Positions 34,770 through 42,944 of a stretch of DNA of 64,000 nt are shown in pieces. The notes beneath the pieces are model-generated. The model was not told the origin of the DNA, searched no databases, and saw only the letters and a list, made by a program, of their open reading frames with translations. The position numbers and the translations under genes were made by a program. The DNA lies in assembly GCF_012932915.1 (NCBI RefSeq), contig NZ_VCQU01000003.1, positions 310,001-374,000 of the forward strand, given 5' to 3'. Every line of letters starts with the position of its first letter. Position 1 is the first letter of the stretch. The DNA is from Antrihabitans stalactiti (GTDB lineage Bacteria > Actinomycetota > Actinomycetes > Mycobacteriales > Mycobacteriaceae).

Positions 34770-36104
34770 TCAGCCGCCAGGACAGCCGGGTGGCATGACT
34801 GTGAAATCGGCTTTGAACTTCGGACCCGGCGGCAAACCACGGAGGACGGCGCTGATCCACGCAACTGCCGGGGGCCAGCCTGCGCCTGCGGTCACGACGT
34901 GTTCCGGTAGCGGCATTGTGTAGAAACGCAGGTCAGCGCCGCGATCCCAGTACGACTGAACGGTCGGCAGCACAACCGACGGTGGGATGAGTTCGTCCCA
35001 GAAGCTGTGAAACCACAGCAGCGGTGTGTCCGGGATGTGTTTACCGAGGCTGTTGTCCTCGAGCACTTTGACCGCTGCGGGTGTCGTCGCAAGTGACTTT
35101 CCGGGCTGGAAATAGGCGCTGAGCGGCCGGTACATGCCACTGGGTGCAGTCGTCAGAACGCAGCGGCGCTGGAAATCGGCGAGGAGCCCTTGACCTTCGG
35201 GCGTCAGCAGTTCCTTCGGATCGAACACGTCGGGATACTCGCGTGCGAGCGCGGCGAACCCGAGCCACATGGTGAAGTTGCCGATGCCAGTGACGCCAGG
35301 CTGCGCTTTGAGCGCGTATTCCGCCACGGCGGTCAGGCTGCCTGGTGTGCCGCCGAAGGCAGTTCCCAAGATCGCGACGTCTGGTGCATACGTTTGGCGG
35401 AGTTCCGCCGCACGGATCGAGCCGGAGCCACCGCCGGAGTAGCCGTAGAGCGCTATGCCGGATTTCTCGAAGCCCAACGTGTTGTCGGACTTGACCGCCC
35501 GAAGGCTGTCGAGAACCATCTTGCCTTCGTCGAAGGTGTTGAACGTGTTGAACTTGCCGTCGAAGTCCGGGATGTTGATGGCGAACCCTTCGGCAAGCCA
35601 AAGCTGCAGCAGCGCTGATTCTTTCATCGTGCCGACCTGGAGCGTGTGGGACGGATTGCACGACGAGTCGGTCGAGTCGATCGCCTCTTGGAACGACACC
35701 ACCGGTCGTGGACTGCCTATCCATGGAATGCCGGGAACGATGACGGTCGTGGCCGTGACGATCGGATTGTCGTAGACGTCGTTCGACCGGTACAGCAACT
35801 GTTTGGTGTAGACGGGAACAGGAATGCCGAGCAGTCGGGTCTGCACCTCGCGGGAACGCACGATTTGGCCGGGCTGGAACGAGTCGAGGTCGGCCGGATC
35901 GTCGTACCAGGGGTCGTTGTCGGGCGTCGGGATCGGAAGTAAGTCGTAGAGCTGCGGCTCCGACGGCAACTGCGGTAACTGGTTCTGATCCGGCGGGAAG
36001 ATCGGCGGAAAAGTCGGATCGGCGGAAGCGGCTCCGACGCCCACCGACGACACGGATATCACTCCGAGAAGCACCACTAACAGCCGAAACGTTGACCTGA
36101 CCAT
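34770..36104 (-). CDS. Secreted lipase family protein, second copy
   Basis: The 444-residue precursor has a signal peptide at about 1-28 (LLVVLLGVISVSSVGVGAASA-DP). The nucleophile elbow is ALYGYSGGGSGS (Ser about 223). It shares the whole plan of the lipase at 5255-6490 (LLYRS-D, VIVP-PW, PRPVVSF, IDS-CNPS-T segments) but is clearly diverged. It probably hydrolyses external lipids. It is divergent from the flavin monooxygenase gene across a 188-base gap that contains no clear motif. Confidence 0.92.
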   Translation of the reverse strand: MVRSTFRLLVVLLGVISVSSVGVGAASADPTFPPIFPPDQNQLPQLPSEPQLYDLLPIPTPDNDPWYDDPADLDSFQPGQIVRSREVQTRLLGIPVPVYTKQLLYRSNDVYDNPIVTATTVIVPGIPWIGSPRPVVSFQEAIDSTDSSCNPSHTLQVGTMKESALLQLWLAEGFAINIPDFDGKFNTFNTFDEGKMVLDSLRAVKSDNTLGFEKSGIALYGYSGGGSGSIRAAELRQTYAPDVAILGTAFGGTPGSLTAVAEYALKAQPGVTGIGNFTMWLGFAALAREYPDVFDPKELLTPEGQGLLADFQRRCVLTTAPSGMYRPLSAYFQPGKSLATTPAAVKVLEDNSLGKHIPDTPLLWFHSFWDELIPPSVVLPTVQSYWDRGADLRFYTMPLPEHVVTAGAGWPPAVAWISAVLRGLPPGPKFKADFTVMPPGCPGG

Positions 36105-36292
36105 CTATCCGTCCACTTCGTTGCTGGATGTGAGACGCAAGAGTCTCACATTTTGCAGCCATTTGGAACAGGTTCTGCGATATCGGCGTGTGCCGTCGGA
36201 AGTCGGGGTCTTGGCCGCAAGTGTCCGTTACTGCGAGTACGGTCCACGGTGGGCACCGAACGGCCGCTCGAACTCGAAGACGAGGATTTGCT

Positions 36293-37771
36293 GTGACGCC
36301 TACACCGGAACGCCACCACGTTGTCATCATCGGCGCAGGTTTCGGAGGGCTTGGAGCGGGAATCAAGCTCGCCGCCAAGGGAATCGACGATTTCGTCCTT
36401 CTCGACCGAGGCGACGAGGTCGGCGGGACCTGGCGCGAGAACACCTACCCGGGCGTCGAGGCGGACATCCCCGCCGTCCATTACTCGTATGGTCATCTGC
36501 CGAATGCCAAGTGGTCCTCTGCCTTTGCCCCCGGCAGCGAACTCTTCGCCTACGCGCGCGACATTGCCGACCGCTTCGAACTGCGACCGAAGATCCGGTT
36601 CGGCACCGAAGTCGTCTCCGCTGCCTACGACGAAGCCACACGAGAATGGACCGTCACCGCAGAAGACGGCACCCAATTCGTGTCGCGCTTCGTCATCTCC
36701 TGCCACGGTGCGCTCAGCATCCCGTCGCGCCCGGACATTCCGGGGTTGGACGACTTCGAAGGCAAGATGATGGCGACCCAGCGCTGGGACCATTCGTACT
36801 CGGTCGCAGGCAAGCGCGTCGCAGTCATCGGCACGGGCGCTTCTGCGCTGCAGGTCATTCCGACGATCGCACCCGAGACGGCCCATCTGACCGTATACCA
36901 GCGCACGCCGATCTGGGTGATGCCGAAAGTGAACTTCGCCGTCCCCGGCGCTCTGCAGAAGGTGTTCGAGACCCTGCCGTTGTCGCAGAAGATCGTGCGC
37001 AACATCGTCTCGTCCACCACTGCGGCCGCCGAAACCGTCGCTGTCACCCACAACAAGCGGCTGCCGTTCGTGACCAAGGGGGTCGCACAGCTCGCGACGG
37101 CGTTCCTGAAATCTCAGGTCAAGGACCCAGCGCTCCGTGAGAAGCTCACCCCGACTTACGGTTTCGGCTGCAAGCGACCATCGATGTCGAACACGTACTT
37201 CTCGACCTTCGAACGCGACAACGTGACATTGGAGACCACCGGCATCGAGCGGATCACCTCGAAGGGGATCCGGACCGTGGACGGCAACGAGGTCGAGCTC
37301 GACACCATCATCTTGGCGACCGGTTTCAAGATCTTCGGGCTGAGCTACCGGATTGCGGGCGTCGACGGCGTTGACCTGGAGTCGCAGTGGGACGAGCAGC
37401 GGCTGGCGTCCTACGAGGGCGTTGCTGTGCCCGGATTCCCGAACTTCTTCCTCGCCCCCGGACCGTACGGCGTCATCGGCTTCTCCTGGTTCGACACTAT
37501 CGACATCTGTGTCTCGCACGCTGTCGACATGATCGCGCAAGCCGACGCGGACGGCGTGACGCGGATCGAGGCGGACTCCGCCGCCACCGCAAAGTTCGTC
37601 AAGAAGATGCGCAAGCGCGTCGAGAACACTGTGTTCATGAGCCCGTCGTGCAACAACTCGAACACCTACTACCTCAACAAGCATGGCGACGCCCCATACC
37701 TGCGGCCGGAGACCATCGTCGAGGCGAAGTTCGCTATGCGATCGGCGGCGAAAGGCTACGTGCGCGCGTAG
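36293..37771 (+). CDS. Baeyer-Villiger-type flavin monooxygenase, copy 1 (degenerate fingerprint)
   Basis: The 492-residue protein starts at the GTG at 36293, with GAGGA upstream. The FAD Rossmann loop GAGFGG is at 14-19, GGTW near 44, and the NADPH loop GTGASA near 180. The class B fingerprint FxGxxxHxxxW appears as F155...G157...Ala161...W165, so the key His is replaced by Ala. The reaction (ketone to ester, or heteroatom oxidation) is therefore less certain. An alpha/beta hydrolase gene follows 23 bases later, as expected if the product is an ester or epoxide to be opened. Confidence 0.9.
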   Translation: MTPTPERHHVVIIGAGFGGLGAGIKLAAKGIDDFVLLDRGDEVGGTWRENTYPGVEADIPAVHYSYGHLPNAKWSSAFAPGSELFAYARDIADRFELRPKIRFGTEVVSAAYDEATREWTVTAEDGTQFVSRFVISCHGALSIPSRPDIPGLDDFEGKMMATQRWDHSYSVAGKRVAVIGTGASALQVIPTIAPETAHLTVYQRTPIWVMPKVNFAVPGALQKVFETLPLSQKIVRNIVSSTTAAAETVAVTHNKRLPFVTKGVAQLATAFLKSQVKDPALREKLTPTYGFGCKRPSMSNTYFSTFERDNVTLETTGIERITSKGIRTVDGNEVELDTIILATGFKIFGLSYRIAGVDGVDLESQWDEQRLASYEGVAVPGFPNFFLAPGPYGVIGFSWFDTIDICVSHAVDMIAQADADGVTRIEADSAATAKFVKKMRKRVENTVFMSPSCNNSNTYYLNKHGDAPYLRPETIVEAKFAMRSAAKGYVRA

Positions 37772-37794
37772 CGGTTGGGGGAGGGAATCAGCAG

Positions 37795-38685
37795 ATGGCT
37801 GAACGTATTTCGACGTACACGAACGACGGGCATACCTTCGACGTCATCGACGACGGACCGCTCGACGGCACACCCGTCGTGCTGTTGCACGGCTTCCCGC
37901 AGACTGCTCTGGAATGGTCCCGCGTTGCACCGTTTCTGCACGACCGCGGCTACCGCACAATCGCCCCCACTCAGCGCGGCTACTCGCCGGGTGCCCGGCC
38001 ACGCGGTCGTTACGCGTACCGGATGAGCGCTCTGGTCGGCGATGCGACGGCACTGATCGCCGCCATCGGCGCTGGCCCTGTGCACCTCGTCGGCCACGAC
38101 TGGGGATCGGCGGTCGCGTGGTCCACGGCGACAAGGCATCCCAACTTGGTCCGCACGTTGACCTCGGTATCGGCACCACATCCAATGGCGTTCATGCGGT
38201 CCATGGTGACGAGCAGCCAGGCCGCGCGATCGTTCTACATGGCCCTGTTCCAGGTGCCGTGGATTCCCGAGGTGGTGATATCCCGTGCGTTCGCGGCGAC
38301 TGCCCGGCCCGACGTGCGACGCCGCGCATTGGAAATGTCGCAGCTCGACGGCGAGCAGTTCGATCGTATAAATCGTGATGTCGTCCAGAGCGGTGCGCTG
38401 AAGTACGCCCTCAACTGGTACCGAGCGATGCTGATCACAACCCCTGGTGGGGCCGCGAAGACGGTCAGTGCTCCGACGACCCATGTATGGAGTACTCGCG
38501 ACAGCGCACTGGTGCGCAAAGGTGCCGACCTGACCGCCGAATACGCAACGGGACCTTATCGATTGGAAATCCTGGACGCGACGCACTGGATACCGGAAGA
38601 GCGTCCTGCCGAGCTCGCCGACATCATCGCCGCTCGCGTAGATGGTTCCGATCGAGTCTCGGGGGTACCCCCAGTCCATGAGTGA
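37795..38685 (+). CDS. Alpha/beta hydrolase (epoxide hydrolase-like)
   Basis: The 296-residue protein has HGFPQTALEW (oxyanion region), nucleophile elbow VGHDWGSAVAW with Asp, and C-terminal DATHWIPEE with the catalytic His. Asp as nucleophile points to epoxide hydrolases or haloalkane dehalogenases rather than esterases. It is 23 bases after the monooxygenase gene and its stop overlaps the next gene by eight bases. Confidence 0.92.
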   Translation: MAERISTYTNDGHTFDVIDDGPLDGTPVVLLHGFPQTALEWSRVAPFLHDRGYRTIAPTQRGYSPGARPRGRYAYRMSALVGDATALIAAIGAGPVHLVGHDWGSAVAWSTATRHPNLVRTLTSVSAPHPMAFMRSMVTSSQAARSFYMALFQVPWIPEVVISRAFAATARPDVRRRALEMSQLDGEQFDRINRDVVQSGALKYALNWYRAMLITTPGGAAKTVSAPTTHVWSTRDSALVRKGADLTAEYATGPYRLEILDATHWIPEERPAELADIIAARVDGSDRVSGVPPVHE

Positions 38686-38893
38686 TCCTGAGTTCAGCAA
38701 GGGCGACAAGGTCGAATGGAAGACCCACGGCACCACCACCGAGGGTGAAGTGGAAAAGAAGATCACTAGCGACACCGAGGCCGCCGGTCGGCAAGTCCGA
38801 GCGTCGAAGGACGAACCGCAGTACAAGGTGCGCAGCGACAAAAGCGGCAAGGACGCGGTGCACAAGCCCGACGCTCTGACTCCGAAAGACTGA
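38678..38893 (+). CDS. DUF2945 (HVA1 TUDOR-like) small protein
   Basis: The 71-residue protein starts MSDPEFSKGDKVEWKTHGTTTEGEV and has VRASKDEPQYKVRSDKSGKDAVHKP, the pattern of the hypervirulence-associated TUDOR domain family (PF11160). The function is unknown; the fold suggests binding to a protein or nucleic acid. It overlaps the hydrolase gene by eight bases and precedes the photolyase gene by 12 bases, so it is in one transcript. Confidence 0.88.
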   Translation: MSDPEFSKGDKVEWKTHGTTTEGEVEKKITSDTEAAGRQVRASKDEPQYKVRSDKSGKDAVHKPDALTPKD

Positions 38894-38905
38894 CCAGGCT
38901 CCGAC

Positions 38906-40387
38906 ATGTCCAAGGGTGCGGATCGGCGTTGGTGTTTCGCTGACCAGTTGGGTCCGCATTTCCTGGACTCCGAGGATCAGCCCGTTCTGCTGATCGAGGC
39001 GCGGGCGGTGTTCGGTCGCCGCAGATTCCACCGCCGCAAAGCACACTTGGTCTTGTCAGCGCTTCGTCACCGGGCGGCCGAACTCGGTGAGCAAGCGATA
39101 TTCCTCCAAACACGCACGTATCAGCAAGCTTTGGCAGAAGTGCCTGGGACGTTCAGTGTGTGTCAGCCGACGTCGCGGGTCGCCGACGACTTTGTACGAA
39201 AGCTGCCGTCTGTCGAGGTGCTGCCCGCTCGGGGGTTCGCGACCGATAGGGAGACGTTCGAGCGGTGGGCGCAGTCGCAACGCGGACTGCTGCTCGAGCA
39301 GTTCTATCGCGACGCTCGGCGGCGGTTCGACCTGCTGATGGACGGCAAGGAACCGACCGGCAATCGCTGGAACTTCGACGCCGAGAATCGCGAACCACCG
39401 CCGAAGAGCGGTCGACTCGACGTAACCGGTCCGTGGTTGCCGGACGAGGACGAGATCGACGAGCGGGTCCGCGCCGATCTCGATCAGTGGGAACGTGACG
39501 GCGATGCCTCGTTCGTCGGACGCGACGGTCCGCGTGAGTTCGCGGCCACTCGCACCGAAGCCCAAGCCGCGCTACAGCATTTCTTGCAGCACCGGCTAGC
39601 GCAGTTCGGGCCGACCGAAGACGCGATGCTTGCAGGGGATCGGTGGATGTCGCACAGCGGGTTGTCGGCTCCGATGAACCTGGGACTGCTGGATCCGCTG
39701 GAATGTGCCTATGCCGCCGAAGATGCTTATCGGACGGGGAATGCCCCGCTGGCCAGCGTCGAAGGGTACATCCGGCAGCTCATCGGGTGGCGCGACTATA
39801 TCTGGCACACCTACTGGCATCACGGCGACGAGTATCGCAATCGGAACGCGCTCGCCGCGCATCGCCCACTGCCGCAATGGTTTACCGACCTGGACGCCGA
39901 CGCCGTCCAGGCGAGATGCCTGAAAGATGTTCTGGCGCGAGTGCGTGACCATGGTTGGGTGCACCACATTCCGCGGCTGATGGTGCTGTCGAACTATGCG
40001 CTGCAACGAGGTTGGCAACCGGCGGCCATGACCGACTGGTTTCACCGTAGCTTTGTCGACGGCTACGACTGGGTGATGGTCGGCAACGTCGTGGGGATGT
40101 CACAGCACGCGGACGGCGGCCTGATTGCCACCAAGCCGTACGCATCCGGTGGTGCGTACATCAACCGAATGAGCGACTACTGCGGTGACTGTCGCTACAA
40201 GCCCACCCGCCGAGTCGGCGAGGATGCGTGCCCCTTCACCGGTGGCTATTGGTCCTTTCTGGCGCGTAATCAGGACCGCCTGAAGAACAATCACCGGATG
40301 CGGCAGCCACTGGCGGGATTGAATCGACTCGCTGACCTCGACGACGTCGTCGCCCAGCAGCGGGAGCTGGGCGACGACGCGCCGTGA
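38906..40387 (+). CDS. Iron-sulfur bacterial photolyase/cryptochrome (PhrB/FeS-BCP type)
   Basis: The 493-residue protein has the N-terminal photolyase-related domain (RRWCFADQLGPHFL) and the FAD-binding C-terminal half (GWRDYIWHTYW; HHIPRLMVLSNYALQ; NVVGMSQHADGG). Four Cys at 338, 426, 429 and 442 have gaps of 88, 3 and 13, identical as I recall to the [4Fe-4S] ligands of Agrobacterium PhrB. It probably repairs (6-4) photoproducts using blue light. It follows the DUF2945 gene by 12 bases. A GC-rich hairpin sits at the very end of the coding sequence. Confidence 0.93.
   Translation: MSKGADRRWCFADQLGPHFLDSEDQPVLLIEARAVFGRRRFHRRKAHLVLSALRHRAAELGEQAIFLQTRTYQQALAEVPGTFSVCQPTSRVADDFVRKLPSVEVLPARGFATDRETFERWAQSQRGLLLEQFYRDARRRFDLLMDGKEPTGNRWNFDAENREPPPKSGRLDVTGPWLPDEDEIDERVRADLDQWERDGDASFVGRDGPREFAATRTEAQAALQHFLQHRLAQFGPTEDAMLAGDRWMSHSGLSAPMNLGLLDPLECAYAAEDAYRTGNAPLASVEGYIRQLIGWRDYIWHTYWHHGDEYRNRNALAAHRPLPQWFTDLDADAVQARCLKDVLARVRDHGWVHHIPRLMVLSNYALQRGWQPAAMTDWFHRSFVDGYDWVMVGNVVGMSQHADGGLIATKPYASGGAYINRMSDYCGDCRYKPTRRVGEDACPFTGGYWSFLARNQDRLKNNHRMRQPLAGLNRLADLDDVVAQQRELGDDAP
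40345..40379. terminator. Hairpin inside the photolyase 3' end
   Basis: CGTCGTCGCCCAG (40345-40357) pairs perfectly with 40367-40379 around a nine-base loop. It ends eight bases before the photolyase stop codon end, and the convergent Hsp20 gene stops at 40407. It may end transcription from both sides; there is no U-tract. Confidence 0.5.
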
Positions 40388-40406
40388 TCGGTCTGAATCG
40401 CCTGGC

Positions 40407-40826
40407 TCAGGCGTCGATCGACTGCTGACCGTTGCGGTGTGCGATCTCGATCTTTCGAGGCTTTGCCTTCTCTGCCACCGGAATTCGTAGCCGGAGGACG
40501 CCGTCGGTGTAGTCGGCCTCGATGCGGTCGGTGTCGAGGTTCTCGCCGAGGAACAGCTGGCGGCTGAACACGCCGCGTGGACGTTCGGCGGCCAGCATGT
40601 CACGGTTGGTGTCCAGGTCAGGACGTTCCGCCCGGACCGTGATCACATTGCGTTCGATGTCGAGATCGAGGGAATCCGGTTTCATCCCCGGTAGGTCGAA
40701 CTCGACCACGAACTCGTCACCCTCGCGCCACGCGTCCATCGGCATTACCGCCGGCCGTGCCGAAGTGCCGAACACCTGCTGGGTCAGGCGGTCGAGGTCA
40801 CGGAATGGATCGGTACGCATCAGCAT
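40407..40826 (-). CDS. Hsp20/alpha-crystallin small heat-shock protein
   Basis: From the ATG at 40826, with GGAGG eight bases upstream, the protein has 139 residues. The alpha-crystallin domain is at about 28-125 ([30 protein letters not shown]), ending in a tail. It holds unfolding proteins in the cytoplasm under stress. It is divergent from an HspR-like MerR gene, and the gap contains a perfect seven-base inverted repeat with seven-base spacer, which should control it. Confidence 0.95.
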   Translation of the reverse strand: MLMRTDPFRDLDRLTQQVFGTSARPAVMPMDAWREGDEFVVEFDLPGMKPDSLDLDIERNVITVRAERPDLDTNRDMLAAERPRGVFSRQLFLGENLDTDRIEADYTDGVLRLRIPVAEKAKPRKIEIAHRNGQQSIDA

Positions 40827-40865
40827 CGTCGCCACCTCCACTACTCCAATCTTGTCTGTGGGTAA

Positions 40866-40886
40866 CCAGTTATCTCTGTTAACTGG
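40866..40886. promoter_or_regulatory. HAIR-like operator between hsp20 and MerR gene
   Basis: CCAGTTA-N7-TAACTGG is a perfect inverted repeat with the same 7-7-7 geometry as the HspR box (CTTGAGT-N7-ACTCAAG) but a different half-site. It is 39 bases upstream of the Hsp20 start. A TATATT -10-like box lies at about 40913 for the plus strand. Confidence 0.7.
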
Positions 40887-40959
40887 CATAGATTTGTTGT
40901 ACCACTGTCCGCTATATTGATGCAAGAGCATGTGGAAGTAATTTCTCCGGAGGTTCGAA

Positions 40960-41286
40960 ATGGTGCAGGAGCCCAACGGGCCGAACGGTTTGCCGTCGCC
41001 GCAGCTGGGTGTGTATGGGATCTCGGTGGCCGCGCAGTTGTCCGGCGTCGGGGCGCAATCGCTTCGGCTCTACGAAGAACACGGCCTGCTGACACCAGAC
41101 CGCACCGCAGGCGGCACCCGGCGCTACAGCAGCGACGATATCGACCGCATCCGGCGGATCGCGACCATCCTCGCCGCGGGAGTCAATCTTGCTGGGATCG
41201 GCCGCATCTTGGCCCTGGAGGCTGACAACGCCGATCTTCGTCGTCGACTTCTCGACCTGGGAGACGACATCGGCCGAGCCCGGTAG
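40960..41286 (+). CDS. MerR-family repressor, HspR-like
   Basis: The 108-residue protein has a MerR DNA-binding domain at about 17-85 ([43 protein letters not shown]). It is short, with no metal-binding C-terminus, as in HspR. GGAGG lies seven bases upstream of the ATG. Its position divergent from hsp20 and the intervening operator make it the likely heat-shock repressor of this pair. Confidence 0.92.
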   Translation: MVQEPNGPNGLPSPQLGVYGISVAAQLSGVGAQSLRLYEEHGLLTPDRTAGGTRRYSSDDIDRIRRIATILAAGVNLAGIGRILALEADNADLRRRLLDLGDDIGRAR

Positions 41287-41295
41287 AGCGAGGGC

Positions 41296-41727
41296 CTACA
41301 TCGGTCGGCCGAGCGCCTTGCGAAGGAGTTCGGCGAGTTGGGCCTGCTCGTCGAGACTGAGGTTGGCTGCGGCTGCCCGGGCGAATTCGAAGGTCTTCTC
41401 GAAGGCGGAGTTGAGGCTGTCGCCTGCGGGGGTCCGGGTGAGCTGGCGGGATCGACGGTCCGCGGGATTGGCATGCCGCTCCACCAGATCCCTCGCTTCG
41501 AGCCGGGTGACGATCTGCGTGATGTTGGACGCGTCGCAGCCGAGTTCGTCTGCCAGCTCACGCATTCCGCGCGGACTGGAGATTCTGCCCAGCACGCAGG
41601 CCTGCGCGACGCTCATCCCGTGCTGTTCGGCCGCGATCTCGTACGCGCGGTCGTAGGCATCGACGAAGTCGAACATCGCGCGTTCGGCATCGGACGACGC
41701 CGAGACGGGACCGGAAGGTACGGCCAT
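41296..41727 (-). CDS. MarR-family regulator
   Basis: From the ATG at 41727 the protein has 143 residues, with a winged helix-turn-helix at about 45-105 (GMRELADELGCDASNITQIVTRLEARDLVERHANPADRRS). It is divergent from a quinone-reductase-like gene. Two copies of a 15-base palindrome in the gap are its likely operators. It probably senses a quinone or phenolic stress signal, as other MarR proteins beside such reductases do. Confidence 0.93.
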   Translation of the reverse strand: MAVPSGPVSASSDAERAMFDFVDAYDRAYEIAAEQHGMSVAQACVLGRISSPRGMRELADELGCDASNITQIVTRLEARDLVERHANPADRRSRQLTRTPAGDSLNSAFEKTFEFARAAAANLSLDEQAQLAELLRKALGRPM

Positions 41728-41742
41728 GACCAAATTCTAACA

Positions 41743-41757
41743 CTTGATTCACTCAAG
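41743..41757. promoter_or_regulatory. MarR operator copy 1
   Basis: CTTGATTCACTCAAG, with arms CTTGA/TCAAG. An identical copy lies 34 bases away at 41777-41791. This copy is 16 bases upstream of the MarR start. Confidence 0.8.
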
Positions 41758-41776
41758 CATTTGTGGAAGCGTGATG

Positions 41777-41791
41777 CTTGATTCACTCAAG
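41777..41791. promoter_or_regulatory. MarR operator copy 2
   Basis: An identical copy of CTTGATTCACTCAAG, 18 bases upstream of the reductase ATG. It is placed to repress both divergent genes together with copy 1. Confidence 0.8.
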
Positions 41792-41808
41792 TATGTAAGG
41801 AAGGCGCC

Positions 41809-42369
41809 ATGCACGCACTCGTCGTCTCGGTCCATCCCCGTTCCAACTCGTTGACCGCCGCCAGCTCCGCACGGGCACGCGACAAATTGGTCGCCGACGG
41901 CCACACCGTTGACTACCTCGATCTCTATGCCGAGGGCTTCGACCCTTCGCTGCTGCCCGACGACGAACCCGACTGGGCCGACTCTGCAAAGGAGTACTCG
42001 GCTGAGGTTCGAAGCCACATGGCGCGGGTCGCCGCAGCCGATGTGATCGTCGTGGTCTTCCCGGTCTGGTGGTTCGGCTTACCTGCGATGGCCAAGGGCT
42101 GGGTGGATCGGGTGTGGAATCGGGGATTCGCCTACGAGCCGTCCACACTCCATGGCAAACGGATGCTGTGGCTCGGGCTGGCAGGTGGCCCCGCGGGCTA
42201 TTTCGCGAAGTACGGCTTCGACAAGATTCTCGACCTGCAACTGCGCGTGGGCATCTCGGAATTCTGTGGGATCACCGACGCGACGGTCCACCTGGTGTAC
42301 GACACCCTCGCCGAGCCACGCCTGACGAGCATCTACGAAGCGGTGTCGTCGACGACAATCGCGGCTTAG
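41809..42369 (+). CDS. NAD(P)H:quinone oxidoreductase-like flavodoxin-fold protein
   Basis: The 186-residue protein begins MHALVVSVHPRSNSLTAA, a flavodoxin-type FMN/FAD phosphate loop, and has FPVWWFGLPAMAKGWVDRV, typical of the NQO1/MdaB/KefF group. It reduces quinones by two electrons in the cytoplasm. AAGGA lies ten bases before the ATG. Paired operators with the divergent MarR gene indicate inducible expression. Confidence 0.93.
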   Translation: MHALVVSVHPRSNSLTAASSARARDKLVADGHTVDYLDLYAEGFDPSLLPDDEPDWADSAKEYSAEVRSHMARVAAADVIVVVFPVWWFGLPAMAKGWVDRVWNRGFAYEPSTLHGKRMLWLGLAGGPAGYFAKYGFDKILDLQLRVGISEFCGITDATVHLVYDTLAEPRLTSIYEAVSSTTIAA

Positions 42370-42386
42370 CCTGGGTATTCTGCCTT

Positions 42387-42944
42387 GTGGCCGAACGCAT
42401 CTCGACCGAAGCAGACAGGCACCGGGGCCCAGGTTTCCGTGAACGCGTGGAACGCGCGATTCGAATGACCGAGCGACTCAATTCCTTCTCGTACGACGAC
42501 AAGGACGCGATCCGGGCGGCGTGGAGCGAGCTGACCGGTCAGCCCGTCGACCCGACGTTTCATCTCATTCCGCCGGTCTATTCGGACCACGGCGTCAACA
42601 TCCGGCTCGGCCGCAATGTCTTCATCAACCAGGGCTGCCGGCTCGACGACCTCGGTGGAATCGAGATCGGCGACGACGTCATGATCGGTCCCGGCGTTCG
42701 GTTGATCACGTCGGGACATCCCGTCGACCCGGCGGAGCGCCGCAATGGAGTCACGGCAGCCCCGATCCGAATCGAGCGCAACGTGTGGATCGGTGCAGGC
42801 GCAATGGTTTTGCAAGGAGTCACGATCGGTGCCGACTCCGTCATCGGAGCCGGGGCAATCGTTACCCGCGACGTTCCGCGCGCGGTGCTAGCTGTCGGGG
42901 TGCCCGCTCAGGTTGTCCGTAGCATCGGCAGAGACGTCACCTGA
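42387..42944 (+). CDS. Sugar O-acetyltransferase (LacA/NodL/Maa-like hexapeptide repeat)
   Basis: From the GTG at 42387 the protein has 185 residues. Residues 8-60 form the Maa cap domain (TERLNSFSYDDKDAIRAAW). A left-handed beta-helix of hexapeptide repeats follows (FINQGCRLDDLGGIEIGDDVMIGPGV; IGADSVIGAGAIVTRDVP). It transfers acetyl from acetyl-CoA to a sugar hydroxyl. Its last 57 bases overlap the convergent MmpL gene. Confidence 0.92.
   Translation: MAERISTEADRHRGPGFRERVERAIRMTERLNSFSYDDKDAIRAAWSELTGQPVDPTFHLIPPVYSDHGVNIRLGRNVFINQGCRLDDLGGIEIGDDVMIGPGVRLITSGHPVDPAERRNGVTAAPIRIERNVWIGAGAMVLQGVTIGADSVIGAGAIVTRDVPRAVLAVGVPAQVVRSIGRDVT

Noticed and set aside
36188-36292. Longer N-terminus for the first flavin monooxygenase
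   Set aside because: The extension is Arg/Ser-rich and unlike the family, and the GTG at 36293 has a GAGGA site just upstream of the Rossmann start.
36146-37684. A 512-residue open frame antisense to the flavin monooxygenase
   Set aside because: Composition and position are those of a shadow frame; the sense strand encodes an intact FAD enzyme.
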